Shown here piece after piece: positions 47,592-56,532 of a DNA stretch of 64,000 bases; position 1 is the stretch's first letter, and every line of letters starts with the position of its first letter. The position numbers and the translations under genes are program-made. The stretch is from positions 62,001-126,000 of the forward strand of contig NZ_CP115846.1 of assembly GCF_013318015.2 (NCBI RefSeq). The letters are read 5' to 3'. Under the pieces are notes generated by a model that was not told the DNA's origin, did not search any database, and was given only the letters and a program-made list of their open reading frames with translations. The DNA is from Agrobacterium tumefaciens (GTDB taxonomy: Bacteria; Pseudomonadota; Alphaproteobacteria; Rhizobiales; Rhizobiaceae).

Positions 47592-50117
47592 ATGAAACCG
47601 TCAGGAAACCCGAACGTCGATCTTAGCGGTTCGACTGCATCGTTTGCCGAAGTTCCCGCCGGAGCTACCCCTGTCCTTAATCTAATCGAGCCCAGGAACC
47701 GTCCGGCTGACGACTCGCTTGAGGGCCAAACCGATCGCGGCGAGCATCCATCTGCATCATTTGACTATGATGGCATGAAGCTTGGCGCCGCGGAGCGTGA
47801 AGCATACGAGAACTGGTGTCCATCGAACCGGCCTACATGGAAAGATCTGGTACTCAGGGCGCGCCTTGATGCAATCGACAGTTCCGCTTGGCTCCCCGAT
47901 TTGGGCGAGGAGTCGCCTTTGATCTTCAGATATGAAGGGATTCCGCTGGGTGAGGGGGAACGGCAAGCCTACAAAGAATGGCAAGAGGAGGCTCAGCCCA
48001 CATGGGAAGACCTCGTTGTCAACGCACGAATGGCGGAACCTGATCCTTGTGCTGACATTGCAGACGAGCACAATCCCCTCAAAGAAGGCGAGGAGTTTCG
48101 GTCTCAAGCGTCGAAACGCAAGCGGAAAAAACCGATCGACCAGGACGAGAATTCTTCTACATCGTTTTACTATGACGGGATGAGGCTCGGAGAACCCGAG
48201 CGCGAGGCATATGATAACTGGGGCAACGCGGAGCCGCCCACGTGGAAAGACCTGGTACTTAAGGCGCGCCTTGATGCAATTGACAGCTCCGCCTGGCTCT
48301 TTGCTTCAGAAGGGTCTTCCTCGACTTTTGAGTATGAGGGAATTCCACTGGGTGAGGGGGAACGGCAAGCCTACAAAGAATGGCAAGAGGACGCTCAGCC
48401 CACGTGGGAGGACCTCGTCGTTAATGCACGCATGGCAGAACTCGACCATTCTTCTTGGATTACAGACGAGCACAATTCCCTTGAAGAAAACTTAGAGTTT
48501 CGGCCCGATGCAAGACAGGCCAGCCTGAAGGACTCGACCGACCAGCGGAAGAGTTCTTCCGCGTCATTTATCTATGATGGAATGAAGCTCGGGGAACCCG
48601 AGCATGCTGCATACGAGAACTGGAGCAAACCGGAACGACCGTCATGGGAAGCCCTCATCCTAGATGCGCGCCAGGCTTCCATAGCAAGCTCTTCGGTTTC
48701 GAATTCGTTACTTGCAAAGACATCCTCGCCAGTCTTTCTATACGAGGGAATGTCGCTAGGGGATGCGGAACGTCAAGCGTATGGAAGGTGGAGGCAGCCT
48801 GCCCAACCGCGATGGCAAAATCTTGTGGTGAACGCGCGCCTTGCGGATCTTGATCCGTTGGCCTGGATTCCCGATGAACATGATCCGTTTGCGGAAGCCG
48901 AGGCGCTTAGCCCCACTTCGCAATCGAGTGACGCCAACAAGTCCAACCGCGCTTTGGGTAATCAATCAGATTCAGGCCGGCCCGCCTTCGCATATCTGGC
49001 AGCACAAGAGGCGAGTCACCTGCAATCACCGGCATGCTCACAATTGGAAACGAGGCGTGCATTAAATTTCGGGTCGCCTGGACCGGATGCAAATCCAACG
49101 GAAAGCATCGCCAAATGTAATCGTTTGGATGGCGTCAGTAAAATTAAGCGATTAGGCACCAAAGGCCGCCGGGCAGTAAACGCGACTATTCACGGCGGCA
49201 AGTTCGGTGCGCAAGGACTGTTGTCCGAAGATTGCGGACAAGCGGCTGAGCCCTCTCCGTCGGAACAAACTACTCGGCCGCGAACCGATAATATTGGTAC
49301 CTATGCAAGCCGGAAAAACGAACGAGCTCGGCTGGCTACAGAGACCGGGAAATACGAATCGGAGCACATTTTCGGATTTAAGGTCGTCCACGATACTTTG
49401 CGGGCGACCAAAGAAGGCCGTCGTCTCGAAAGGCCAATGCCGGCATACCTCGAATACAAGGAGCTTCATCGGCAACACGTAGGGACAGGAAGAGGACGGA
49501 CTGGACTGGTCGGGCGCGGATGGCCAGATGATGCGAGCTATCGCGCAGATCAAAGGGCAACCCTGTCGGACCCTGTTGCGTCCGCGGAAGGTGCAACAGC
49601 TTCAAATGGGTACCAGTTGAACCAGCTGGGCTACGCGCACCAGCTCGCCACCCATGGTCTCCAAAGTGAAACGCCCGATGGGGTTACCATGCCAATTCAA
49701 GTTGCGACAATTAGCTACAACTATACAGTGAGTCGTGATCCGGTCCTTTCACCACCCAGTAAAGAACAAGCGCCCCCATTGCTACACCTTGGGCCTCGTG
49801 GGCAAACGGAAGCTGTGCTTGCCCGCGAGACCGCATTGACCGGAAAATGGCCAACTCTCGAGCGTGAGTGTCAAGTGTATCAGCGGTTTTTGGCCCTGTA
49901 CGACGTAAAGAAGGATCTGGACGCCAAACAACTTGGTGTACGGCAGAAAAAGCAGGCACTCGTTGCGGCGTTGAACCGGACCGCCGGCTTAATTGGCGCG
50001 TCACCTTTGGAAGCTCAATCGTCGACCGCTAAGGTTGAATATACTACCGACGAGCCCGATGAACGACGGGTTTATGATCCGCGCGATCGAGGCAGAGACA
50101 AAGCGTTCAATCGCTGA
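47592..50117 (+). CDS. virD5: Translocated effector VirD5 with six internal repeats
   Basis: The 841-residue effector has a short N-terminal part, then six repeats of about 45-50 residues (residues about 56-433, listed separately), a basic cluster SKRKRKK at about 174-180 that fits a nuclear signal, a linker, and a globular C-terminal half (about 590-840). The tail DPRDRGRDKAFNR fits the VirB/D4 transfer signal. VirD5 enters plant nuclei, where it is reported to stabilise VirF/VIP1-related factors and disturb chromosome segregation. It is slightly longer than the octopine form. It lies 111 bp after virD4. Confidence 0.92.
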   Translation: MKPSGNPNVDLSGSTASFAEVPAGATPVLNLIEPRNRPADDSLEGQTDRGEHPSASFDYDGMKLGAAEREAYENWCPSNRPTWKDLVLRARLDAIDSSAWLPDLGEESPLIFRYEGIPLGEGERQAYKEWQEEAQPTWEDLVVNARMAEPDPCADIADEHNPLKEGEEFRSQASKRKRKKPIDQDENSSTSFYYDGMRLGEPEREAYDNWGNAEPPTWKDLVLKARLDAIDSSAWLFASEGSSSTFEYEGIPLGEGERQAYKEWQEDAQPTWEDLVVNARMAELDHSSWITDEHNSLEENLEFRPDARQASLKDSTDQRKSSSASFIYDGMKLGEPEHAAYENWSKPERPSWEALILDARQASIASSSVSNSLLAKTSSPVFLYEGMSLGDAERQAYGRWRQPAQPRWQNLVVNARLADLDPLAWIPDEHDPFAEAEALSPTSQSSDANKSNRALGNQSDSGRPAFAYLAAQEASHLQSPACSQLETRRALNFGSPGPDANPTESIAKCNRLDGVSKIKRLGTKGRRAVNATIHGGKFGAQGLLSEDCGQAAEPSPSEQTTRPRTDNIGTYASRKNERARLATETGKYESEHIFGFKVVHDTLRATKEGRRLERPMPAYLEYKELHRQHVGTGRGRTGLVGRGWPDDASYRADQRATLSDPVASAEGATASNGYQLNQLGYAHQLATHGLQSETPDGVTMPIQVATISYNYTVSRDPVLSPPSKEQAPPLLHLGPRGQTEAVLARETALTGKWPTLERECQVYQRFLALYDVKKDLDAKQLGVRQKKQALVAALNRTAGLIGASPLEAQSSTAKVEYTTDEPDERRVYDPRDRGRDKAFNR
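47757..48890 (+). repeat. Six alternating repeats in virD5
   Basis: Units begin at residues about 56, 112, 192, 246, 326 and 382. Odd units read like FDYDGMKLGAAEREAYENW followed by TWKDLVLRARLDAIDSS. Even units read like FRYEGIPLGEGERQAYKEW followed by TWEDLVVNARMAE and DEHN. Two of the even copies are almost identical in DNA, indicating recent duplication of a two-unit block. Confidence 0.9.
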
Positions 50118-50294
50118 CAAAGTCGCCTAGACAATGATTGTTACGGACTTCGCAATCGATTTCTTGACAGCAGTGCCATTCAACTTTTGATCCACCATCT
50201 GCTTGTCTCGTCCCTGGAAAATAATCGGCGGAGAAACGCACGACAGCTTCTATTGCCAAGCCCCGTGCGATCGATCTCATGGCATATTCCCGTT

Positions 50295-50753
50295 ATGGTC
50301 GATTTTTCGAGGGGCCGCGCAACCTCTCTCAGCAAAGATGAAGTTCTCGCGGGCCCGCCATGGGTCTCCAGGAAAATCCAGGGCGTCACGGTCGGTAAAG
50401 AATTGAAGACTTTAAGCAAACGCGAACTTGACGCTCAAAGACTACGCGCCGCGGAGCGCGCCCTCGATAAACAAGTCTGGCAGAATCCTCCCGTTAACCC
50501 CTCCCGGTCGCAACGAGGAGATGCCAATAGTCATCTTCGAAACGAACGCGATGAGCGGCTAGAGTCGGAGATGACGATCGCGCATCAAGCCGCTTCCGTC
50601 TCCGTTGGCGAGGATCGCCAAGCTCTTGATGCCGCTCGATCGACCTTGAATGAACTGCACAACTCGCCATCGTCGGATGATAGGGCAAACTTGAGTTCGC
50701 CGAGAGCCGAAATTTGCGACCGTACAACGTATCCGCCGTCTCCATCCCATTGA
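50295..50753 (+). pseudogene. Truncated virE3-like gene upstream of virE1
   Basis: From ATG 50295 the frame reads about 150 codons. Residues from VSRKIQGVTVGKELKTLSKR onward align with VirE3 VSKKILGVTVRRKLTTLSEQ and continue to match (ELDAQRLRAAE versus EHDAQKLRNSE). No ribosome-binding site precedes it, the VirE3 N-terminal two-thirds is absent, and the frame stops before a basic tail. A short frame just downstream (50819-50947) ends in such a tail, suggesting one decayed effector gene. The upstream 70 bp after virD5 carry no promoter that I recognise. Confidence 0.55.
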
Positions 50754-50818
50754 ATACGGATATTCCTGAGCATTGAAGTCCGTGCCAATACGTCTCCGGC
50801 AAGAGCTGGAGATTTGGC

Positions 50819-50947
50819 ATGGCGGATGATGAGGGATTTGCTGGGCGCTTTGAGATTGTCGAGGCGCGTCGAGGAATACTATCCCCCTCGACAAGCGAAG
50901 AGTCTGATCCGTGGGGTCGAGGCCGTGCAGAACACCGTAAACGCTAA
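50819..50947 (+). pseudogene. Possible C-terminal remnant of an effector, with basic secretion-like tail
   Basis: A 42-codon frame (MADDEGFAGRFEIVEARRGI at its start) ends SEESDPWGRGRAEHRKR, an Arg-rich tail like those that direct proteins through VirB/D4. It opens right after a stop, 65 bp beyond the end of the virE3-like fragment, with no ribosome-binding site. It is best read as the detached 3' end of the same decayed effector gene, though chance is possible at this length. Confidence 0.35.
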
Positions 50948-51572
50948 CGGCGGGATCCCGAATGACCAGTCATTGTGGCATTCCGAAAGAATTACATTCA
51001 CACGGCACCGGTTACTCGATCACTATCTCCTGCGGCCTTATTCGATAAAGTCGTGCTAACTCCGTGACTTGGCAAGAATTACATATGAAACGCGATATTC
51101 GTTTAATGACGGAGGCTCGGATGGTAGATTCACCGAAGGCTCAATTCTATTAGGAGTCTTGATTGTGTCCGAAGAGTGACTGCCGCTGCAGCAGCCTAGA
51201 AAGCAATGCACCGTGATGATGTTGATCGGACGGCTTTCGTCCCGCGCAGGCTACCGGCTGAAGCCGCTTACGTCGATAGTCAAGTTGACCTGGCGGCAAA
51301 CCGACAACCTCACTGTGTGACTTGTTTTGAGCGACTTTTGGTTCAAGAGAAAGATGAAAACCGTCGACGATGGTGGGCTTCCGGCAAAGCATGCGCCACG
51401 TCTGAAGAGAGTTGTGCAGGAGGCCCTACACTCGCACCGGGCCATTCGGGGCCATGAAGATGGAGCAAACCTTAATTTGCACCGATAATTTTCCGTTCGA
51501 TGGATTTGGGCTGGGCAGGATCGGAGCGGAAGGCACTAGGAAAATCGTAATTTCTGTAGGAGAAACAATGAT
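50948..51572. other. virE upstream region
   Basis: No gene is supported. The virE promoter must lie here; the best vir-box-like site I see is CCTTAATTTGCA near 51470, a weak match. Short frames on both strands lack ribosome-binding sites. Confidence 0.4.
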
Positions 51573-51764
51573 ATGGTGATCATCAAGCTAAATGCGAATA
51601 AAAACATGCCTGTCTTGGCGGTTGAGAAGCCGCAAGAAATTCACAAAGAGGAGTTGAGCGACCATCACCAGTCAAATGGCTTTACGAGTTTGGATCTCGA
51701 AATGATTGAACTGGAGAATTTTGTCCTTCACTGCCCGCTCCCCGAAGAAAACCTAGCCGGCTAA
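51573..51764 (+). CDS. virE1: VirE2 secretion chaperone VirE1
   Basis: The 63-residue acidic protein contains the amphipathic helix LDLEMIELENFVLHC near its C-terminus, which wraps VirE2 and keeps it from aggregating or binding DNA inside the bacterium. The start ATG 51573 has GGAG about 10 bases upstream. A four-codon frame, ATGATATGGTGA (51568-51579), overlaps the start and is closer to that site. virE2 follows after 13 bp with AAAAGGAG ahead. Confidence 0.92.
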   Translation: MVIIKLNANKNMPVLAVEKPQEIHKEELSDHHQSNGFTSLDLEMIELENFVLHCPLPEENLAG

Positions 51765-51777
51765 AAGGAGTTAGACG

Positions 51778-53448
51778 ATGGATCCGAAGGCCGAAGGCAA
51801 TGGTGAAAATATCACTGAGACCGCAGCAGGCAATGTCGAAACTTCTGATTTCGTGAATTTGAAGCGCCAGAAGAGGGAGGGCGTAAATTCCACCGGGATG
51901 TCCGAAATTGATATGACGGGTAGCCAAGAAACTCCCGAACACAACATGCACGGAAGCCCGACTCACACGGATGATCTCGGCCCGCGGTTGGATGCGGACA
52001 TGCTCGATTCTCAGTCAAGTCATGTTTCTAGCAGCGCTCAAGGCAATCGGTCTGAGGTTGAAAATGAGCTATCCAACTTATTCGCGAAGATGGCTTTACC
52101 AGGCCATGATCGGCGTACCGACGAGTATATTCTTGTGCGGCAAACCGGACAAGACAAGTTCGCAGGTACTACTAAAGGTAACCTCGATCATCTGCCCACC
52201 AAGGCGGAATTCAATGCGAGCTGCCGGCTCTATAGGGATGGAGTCGGCAACTACTATCCCCCGCCCCTCGCATTCGAGAGGATCGATATCCCGGAGCAAT
52301 TGGCTGCACAATTGCATAACCTGGAGCCAAGAGAACAGAGTAAACAGTGTTTTCAGTACAAGTTGGAAGTCTGGAATCGCGCTCACGCAGAGATGGGCAT
52401 CACTGGCACCGACATCTTCTATCAAACAGACAAGAATATTAAGCTCGACCGAAATTATAAATTGAGGCCTGAGGATAGATATATACAAACAGAGAAATAC
52501 GGGCGCAGAGAAATTCAAAAACGCTATGAGCACCAGTTTCAAGCTGGTTCACTGCTGCCGGATATCTTAATCAAGACCCCGCAAAATGATATACATTTCT
52601 CGTACAGGTTTGCGGGCGACGCTTACGCTAACAAGCGATTTGAGGAATTCGAACGCGCAATCAAAACTAAATACGGTAGCGATACCGAGATCAAGCTCAA
52701 ATCCAAATCTGGGATTATGCATGACTCCAAATATTTGGAATCATGGGAGCGGGGCAGTGCGGATATCCGTTTCGCAGAGTTCGCCGGCGAGAATCGAGCT
52801 CACAACAAGCAGTTTCCGGCTGCGACTGTGAATATGGGAAGGCAGCCAGATGGCCAGGGAGGCATGACTCGCGATCGCCATGTAAGCGTTGACTACCTAT
52901 TGCAAAACCTACCCAACTCCCCTTGGACGCAAGCCTTGAAAGAGGGAAAGTTGTGGGATCGAGTTCAGGTCCTTGCTCGCGACGGAAACCGTTACATGTC
53001 ACCTTCAAGACTGGAATATTCCGACCCCGAACACTTTACCCAACTGATGGATAAAGTTGGTCTGCCCGTGTCGATGGGTCGGCAAAGTCATGCGAATAGT
53101 GTCAAGTTTGAGCAGTTTGACAGACAGGCAGCGGTTATTGTTGCGGATGGCCCGAACTTACGTGAGGTTCCAGATTTGTCCCCGGAAAAGTTGCAACAAC
53201 TGTCTCAAAAAGATGTCCTGATAGCGGATCGCAATGAAAAGGGGCAAAGAACCGGCACTTACACTAATGTTGTGGAATATGAGCGCCTGATGATGAAATT
53301 ACCGAGCGACGCAGCGCAGCTTCTCGCTGAACCGTCCGATAGATATTCACGTGCTTTTGTCCGGCCGGAGCCAGCATTGCCCCCCATCAGTGACAGCCGG
53401 CGGACTTATGAAAGCCGACCGCGCGGCCCAACCGTAAACAGTCTGTAG
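51778..53448 (+). CDS. virE2: T-strand single-stranded DNA-binding effector VirE2
   Basis: The 556-residue effector coats the T-strand in the plant cell and helps nuclear import. A disordered N-terminal part (about 1-110) precedes two similar DNA-binding domains starting near DEYILVRQTGQDKF. Basic patches such as KLRPEDRYIQTEKYGRR lie in the region of the known bipartite nuclear signals. The C-terminus RRTYESRPRGPTVNSL is the Arg-rich VirB/D4 signal. Full length, co-transcribed with its chaperone virE1 and followed after 66 bp by virE3. Confidence 0.95.
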   Translation: MDPKAEGNGENITETAAGNVETSDFVNLKRQKREGVNSTGMSEIDMTGSQETPEHNMHGSPTHTDDLGPRLDADMLDSQSSHVSSSAQGNRSEVENELSNLFAKMALPGHDRRTDEYILVRQTGQDKFAGTTKGNLDHLPTKAEFNASCRLYRDGVGNYYPPPLAFERIDIPEQLAAQLHNLEPREQSKQCFQYKLEVWNRAHAEMGITGTDIFYQTDKNIKLDRNYKLRPEDRYIQTEKYGRREIQKRYEHQFQAGSLLPDILIKTPQNDIHFSYRFAGDAYANKRFEEFERAIKTKYGSDTEIKLKSKSGIMHDSKYLESWERGSADIRFAEFAGENRAHNKQFPAATVNMGRQPDGQGGMTRDRHVSVDYLLQNLPNSPWTQALKEGKLWDRVQVLARDGNRYMSPSRLEYSDPEHFTQLMDKVGLPVSMGRQSHANSVKFEQFDRQAAVIVADGPNLREVPDLSPEKLQQLSQKDVLIADRNEKGQRTGTYTNVVEYERLMMKLPSDAAQLLAEPSDRYSRAFVRPEPALPPISDSRRTYESRPRGPTVNSL

Positions 53449-53514
53449 ATTTCCTGATACCGCGTCAGTGACGAAGCCCTTTAGTTCAAAATATGCATTT
53501 GAAAGGATTCAACA

Positions 53515-55569
53515 ATGGTCGACACGACGAAGAAGAGTGTCGCGAAGTCGCTTACGGCTGACATGCGCCGTTCTGCTAAGCGGCTTTCTAAGCAAATGCG
53601 TAAAGCCTCGCTTACTGAAGAGGAGGCAACAAGGAATCTAGCCCGGCTCGAAACGCCGGACCAGAAGCGAAAATATGTCGCCGATATGCAGATAATCGAC
53701 AAGCTGGAAGACGGCTTTCGAGGCGAAATAAGCTATAAAATGCTTGGAAATAAACAGCTTCGGGTCGACAGCCCAAAAGAATTAACGCGCGAGCATGGTA
53801 TAATAAGAAAAACAAGAAAGGTTCTGAAGCGTAACGCAGAGACTGGCAATGTTTACTTGGGTCTCCACGAAAAGAAGACCTGGAGGAGCGTTAGCAGCCA
53901 TCTTTATGCCGAGGACGGTACACTTCGCGCGAAGCATGTGAAATACAAAGACGGACGCTTTGAAGAAAAATGGGAACGAGACGAAAATGGCCTGCTGTTC
54001 CGCACGCAGTTTGTCAACCGAAATCGGCTATTTCAACCTATTTCCGAGAAGGTCAGCACACCCTACCGGAGCGGACCGGAAAACCGGCTCTTTCGTGAAC
54101 TAACCCGTCGAAAAGGTTCCAAGCAGGAAACTTTTGAGCGGGACGAAAAAGGCAACCTCGAGCTCATCGGCAGCAAACGTCTCGGCTTTTCCAAGAATTC
54201 GACGAAAGCCGTGGATCGTCAGACCTCTCAGACGACAATTCGAAAACTTGGTGGCGCATTCAGCAAATCTTATAGATCCCTGCTAGACACAGAGGGCAAC
54301 GAACTTGGCCGAGATATATCGAGTCATCGACGGCTCTTCAACAAGCGATCGGCTGTCTACGATGAGGCTAGCGGGCAATTGACGAGCACCAAGCATACGT
54401 TCGGTAAGATCTACAAGAGTGAAACAGCGTATTTGAACGCTGATATCAAAAAAGTCTCAAAAAAGATACTCGGCGTGACGGTTCGTCGGAAACTGACGAC
54501 GCTAAGTGAACAAGAACACGACGCTCAGAAGCTGCGAAATTCGGAATCCATTGAGCATAGGAAGGCTTGGCAAGAGCGCGCAGTTATCCCTAGATCGCCT
54601 CCACGGGAGACGGCAAATGTGGATTCGGCGCCGCAGTCGCATCTGGTCAACTCTCTTAGAGACGGCCGTCGTGATGAGGCTGAGCCTAGGGTTGTGCCTG
54701 CAAAAGACCGACGATTTGATGGCGTTATACAAAATTCACCCTTGTTTCGGCAACCGAACTCCGAGCGACGGGTCGGTTCCCAAACACTACCTCCATCGTC
54801 AAATGTGCGTGCCTCAGATCCAGTTTTTCCAAGGGAAGGCGCTAAGTCGGAAAAAGGGCCAGTGGCGGTCAATCTCCAGCGTGATAATGAAAGGGAAAAG
54901 CAAGAGGAAAAAAACCTCAGTGAGAGGCGGGGAAATCTCTTCCGGTCAAGCCGGTCAATAACAGAGATGTCGTTTCCCGGATCGCCGGAAAGAATAACGA
55001 TGTTAGGTTCGCGGCGGGCCTCGATAAACCCATCCGCCGATCCGCAATCGCCGGTCGGCAGAACGGATTCCCAAGCGCCGCCGATGTCCTTATTTCCGAT
55101 CAATAATCATCAGTCGGATCCAAACGAGCAAGAGCTCTTGAGTTTCCTGCATAGCGTGCCAGTCCCGCCGCCTTTGGAAGTACATGGCGCACCAGGCGGG
55201 CGTGTTGAGGACAGCCTCCGTGGAGCTTCCGGAGACAGCCTGGTGCGAACGAGTTCAGTGTCGGAGAGTGTGTTCGATGAACATTCGCAAGGGCCTTTGG
55301 AACGCGATCACTCGACCAATGCGACAAGTGAGCGCTTTGATCCGCAGGCTTTGTTTGGCGAACCGGGCTTGTCGCGCGTCTCAGAAACACGACCAGAACT
55401 CTCGATGCAAGGCGACCATTTGACAAATTCGGAACAGCAAGCGTTACTGGATGAACTGCTTAGTGTGCCATTACCGGGTCCTTTGCCGAAGGCGGATCAT
55501 GAGCGACCGAGGGTTTTGGAAAGCTCACGGAGCCGAGAGCGCTCCATGTCAGGAGGGCTTTCACTTTAG
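53515..55569 (+). CDS. virE3: Translocated effector VirE3
   Basis: The 684-residue effector has a basic N-terminal half with several Lys/Arg clusters (for example HGIIRKTRKVLKRNAE) that fit its nuclear signals. A middle of repeated beta-rich units follows (ETFERDEKGNLELIGSKRLG; SLLDTEGNELGRDISSHRRL). The acidic, Ser-rich C-terminal half contains a duplicated motif EQELLSFLHSVPVPPPL / EQQALLDELLSVPLPGPL. The tail SSRSRERSMSGGLSL is the secretion signal. VirE3 acts in the plant nucleus as a transcription activator and can replace VIP1. ATG follows GAAAGGATTC. Confidence 0.93.
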   Translation: MVDTTKKSVAKSLTADMRRSAKRLSKQMRKASLTEEEATRNLARLETPDQKRKYVADMQIIDKLEDGFRGEISYKMLGNKQLRVDSPKELTREHGIIRKTRKVLKRNAETGNVYLGLHEKKTWRSVSSHLYAEDGTLRAKHVKYKDGRFEEKWERDENGLLFRTQFVNRNRLFQPISEKVSTPYRSGPENRLFRELTRRKGSKQETFERDEKGNLELIGSKRLGFSKNSTKAVDRQTSQTTIRKLGGAFSKSYRSLLDTEGNELGRDISSHRRLFNKRSAVYDEASGQLTSTKHTFGKIYKSETAYLNADIKKVSKKILGVTVRRKLTTLSEQEHDAQKLRNSESIEHRKAWQERAVIPRSPPRETANVDSAPQSHLVNSLRDGRRDEAEPRVVPAKDRRFDGVIQNSPLFRQPNSERRVGSQTLPPSSNVRASDPVFPREGAKSEKGPVAVNLQRDNEREKQEEKNLSERRGNLFRSSRSITEMSFPGSPERITMLGSRRASINPSADPQSPVGRTDSQAPPMSLFPINNHQSDPNEQELLSFLHSVPVPPPLEVHGAPGGRVEDSLRGASGDSLVRTSSVSESVFDEHSQGPLERDHSTNATSERFDPQALFGEPGLSRVSETRPELSMQGDHLTNSEQQALLDELLSVPLPGPLPKADHERPRVLESSRSRERSMSGGLSL

Positions 55570-55939
55570 AATGAAATTACCGATTCAAGTGTCCACCCAG
55601 TGGCTTGATTGAAACAGGCCAAGATGTGCGGAACACACCACTTCGAGGTGGTGCTCGAGGAATAGTTCAGAGTTGTGACATCCCGCTGCGCAGCCTCTAC
55701 GCATATTAGATGACTCTGCGAGAACGTTTGTGTAGCTTGCAATGTAGCTATGTTGAACCGCCAGCCCATAGGAGCAATGCCGTGAGTGTCTCATCAAAGC
55801 CCACCTGCCGTGTCGTGCGGCCCCGCGATACCTATGCCGGAAAACAGGGCTTCAGCGTAACCGATGTCCTACCCCCCCGTTGTTCTCGCCGCCCTAATCT
55901 GTGATCGGCTTTCCATGGACGAGCAACGGGAGTTTCTCC
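55570..55939. other. Boundary between vir region and mobile-element block
   Basis: No gene is supported. A small hairpin with 6-bp arms (CACCAC/GTGGTG, near 55637-55654) follows virE3 by about 70 bp and could end the virE transcript. The left end of the IS66 remnant should lie in the right part of this stretch. Confidence 0.4.
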
Positions 55940-56328
55940 ATGGAGAGTACATTGGAGTTTCTCACAACCAGGAAGTCTGGACGTGAGATTCACCGGCATT
56001 GGCCGGACGAGGTCAAGGCGCAGATCGTTTCGGAAAGCTTGAGACCTGGCGCGCGATGGTGAATGAGGGCGCCGAGCGCTATGGATTGCGGGCGAACCGC
56101 CTTTCGACTTGGCGAACGATGGCGCGGCAGGGCAAGCTTGTTCTACCTGCACCCGATGACCCAGTGGAGTTCGCAGCGGTAGTCATCGATCCACCCGTTG
56201 CGGAGCCGCTGATCAATAAAACTAGCCGCCCTGAGATCATCGTCGGCGCTGTCACCATCCGCCTGGAAGAAGGTGCGTCTGCCGCCCGCATTGCCGCTAT
56301 TGCGCGTGCCTGCGCGGTTCCGGCATGA
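55940..56328 (+). pseudogene. tnpA: Frameshifted IS66-family tnpA (left copy)
   Basis: ATG 55940 opens MESTLEFLTTRKSGREIHRH, WPDEVKAQIVSESLRPGA, the helix-turn-helix start of IS66 TnpA. The frame then breaks and continues in another register as VNEGAERYGLRANRLSTWRTMAR and EIIVGAVTIRLEEGASAARI, ending at 56328. The break is a 1- or 2-nt change near 56052. The tnpB start overlaps its end (ATG at 56325), the usual IS66 arrangement. Confidence 0.75.
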
Positions 56329-56384
56329 TCTTTCCGTCGAACCGCGTACGGATCATGGTCGCGAGCAAGCCGGTCGACTTCCGT
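56325..56384 (+). pseudogene. tnpB: First 20 codons of IS66-family tnpB (left copy), cut by the RIT element
   Basis: The sequence MIFPSNRVRIMVASKPVDFR matches the conserved start of IS66 TnpB (where DMRKGFDGLA or DFRKG follows). It stops exactly after codon 20 at the left terminus of the RIT element. A different tnpB on the right side of the element is cut after the same codon. Confidence 0.8.
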
Positions 56385-56422
56385 AATTATGCGGCGATGA
56401 TAATTATGCAGAGTCGATGACG
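56385..56422 (+). repeat. Left inverted terminus of the RIT element
   Basis: Begins AATTATGCGGCGATGAT and repeats AATTATGC 17 bp in, followed by GAGTCGATGACG. The right terminus at 62345-62382 is its inverted copy with one difference (GCAGAG versus GCGGAG). The internal 17-bp period suggests two recombinase-binding half-sites. Confidence 0.85.
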
Positions 56423-56532
56423 CAATTCTATAGATTATGTATTCATTATAGCTGCTTAGTTAAAATGCGCAGGCGCGGTCGCTCCACATAATATGCTCCC
56501 TCACGATGGGTTCACCCTGTGAGGAGAGTAAC

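Noticed and set aside
47757..48890. Regularly spaced repeats as a CRISPR array
   Set aside because: Units are coding repeats of virD5 in frame, too long and too variable for CRISPR.
53613..53815. 67-codon minus-strand frame opposite virE3
   Set aside because: Antisense shadow of a full-length effector gene with no start signal.
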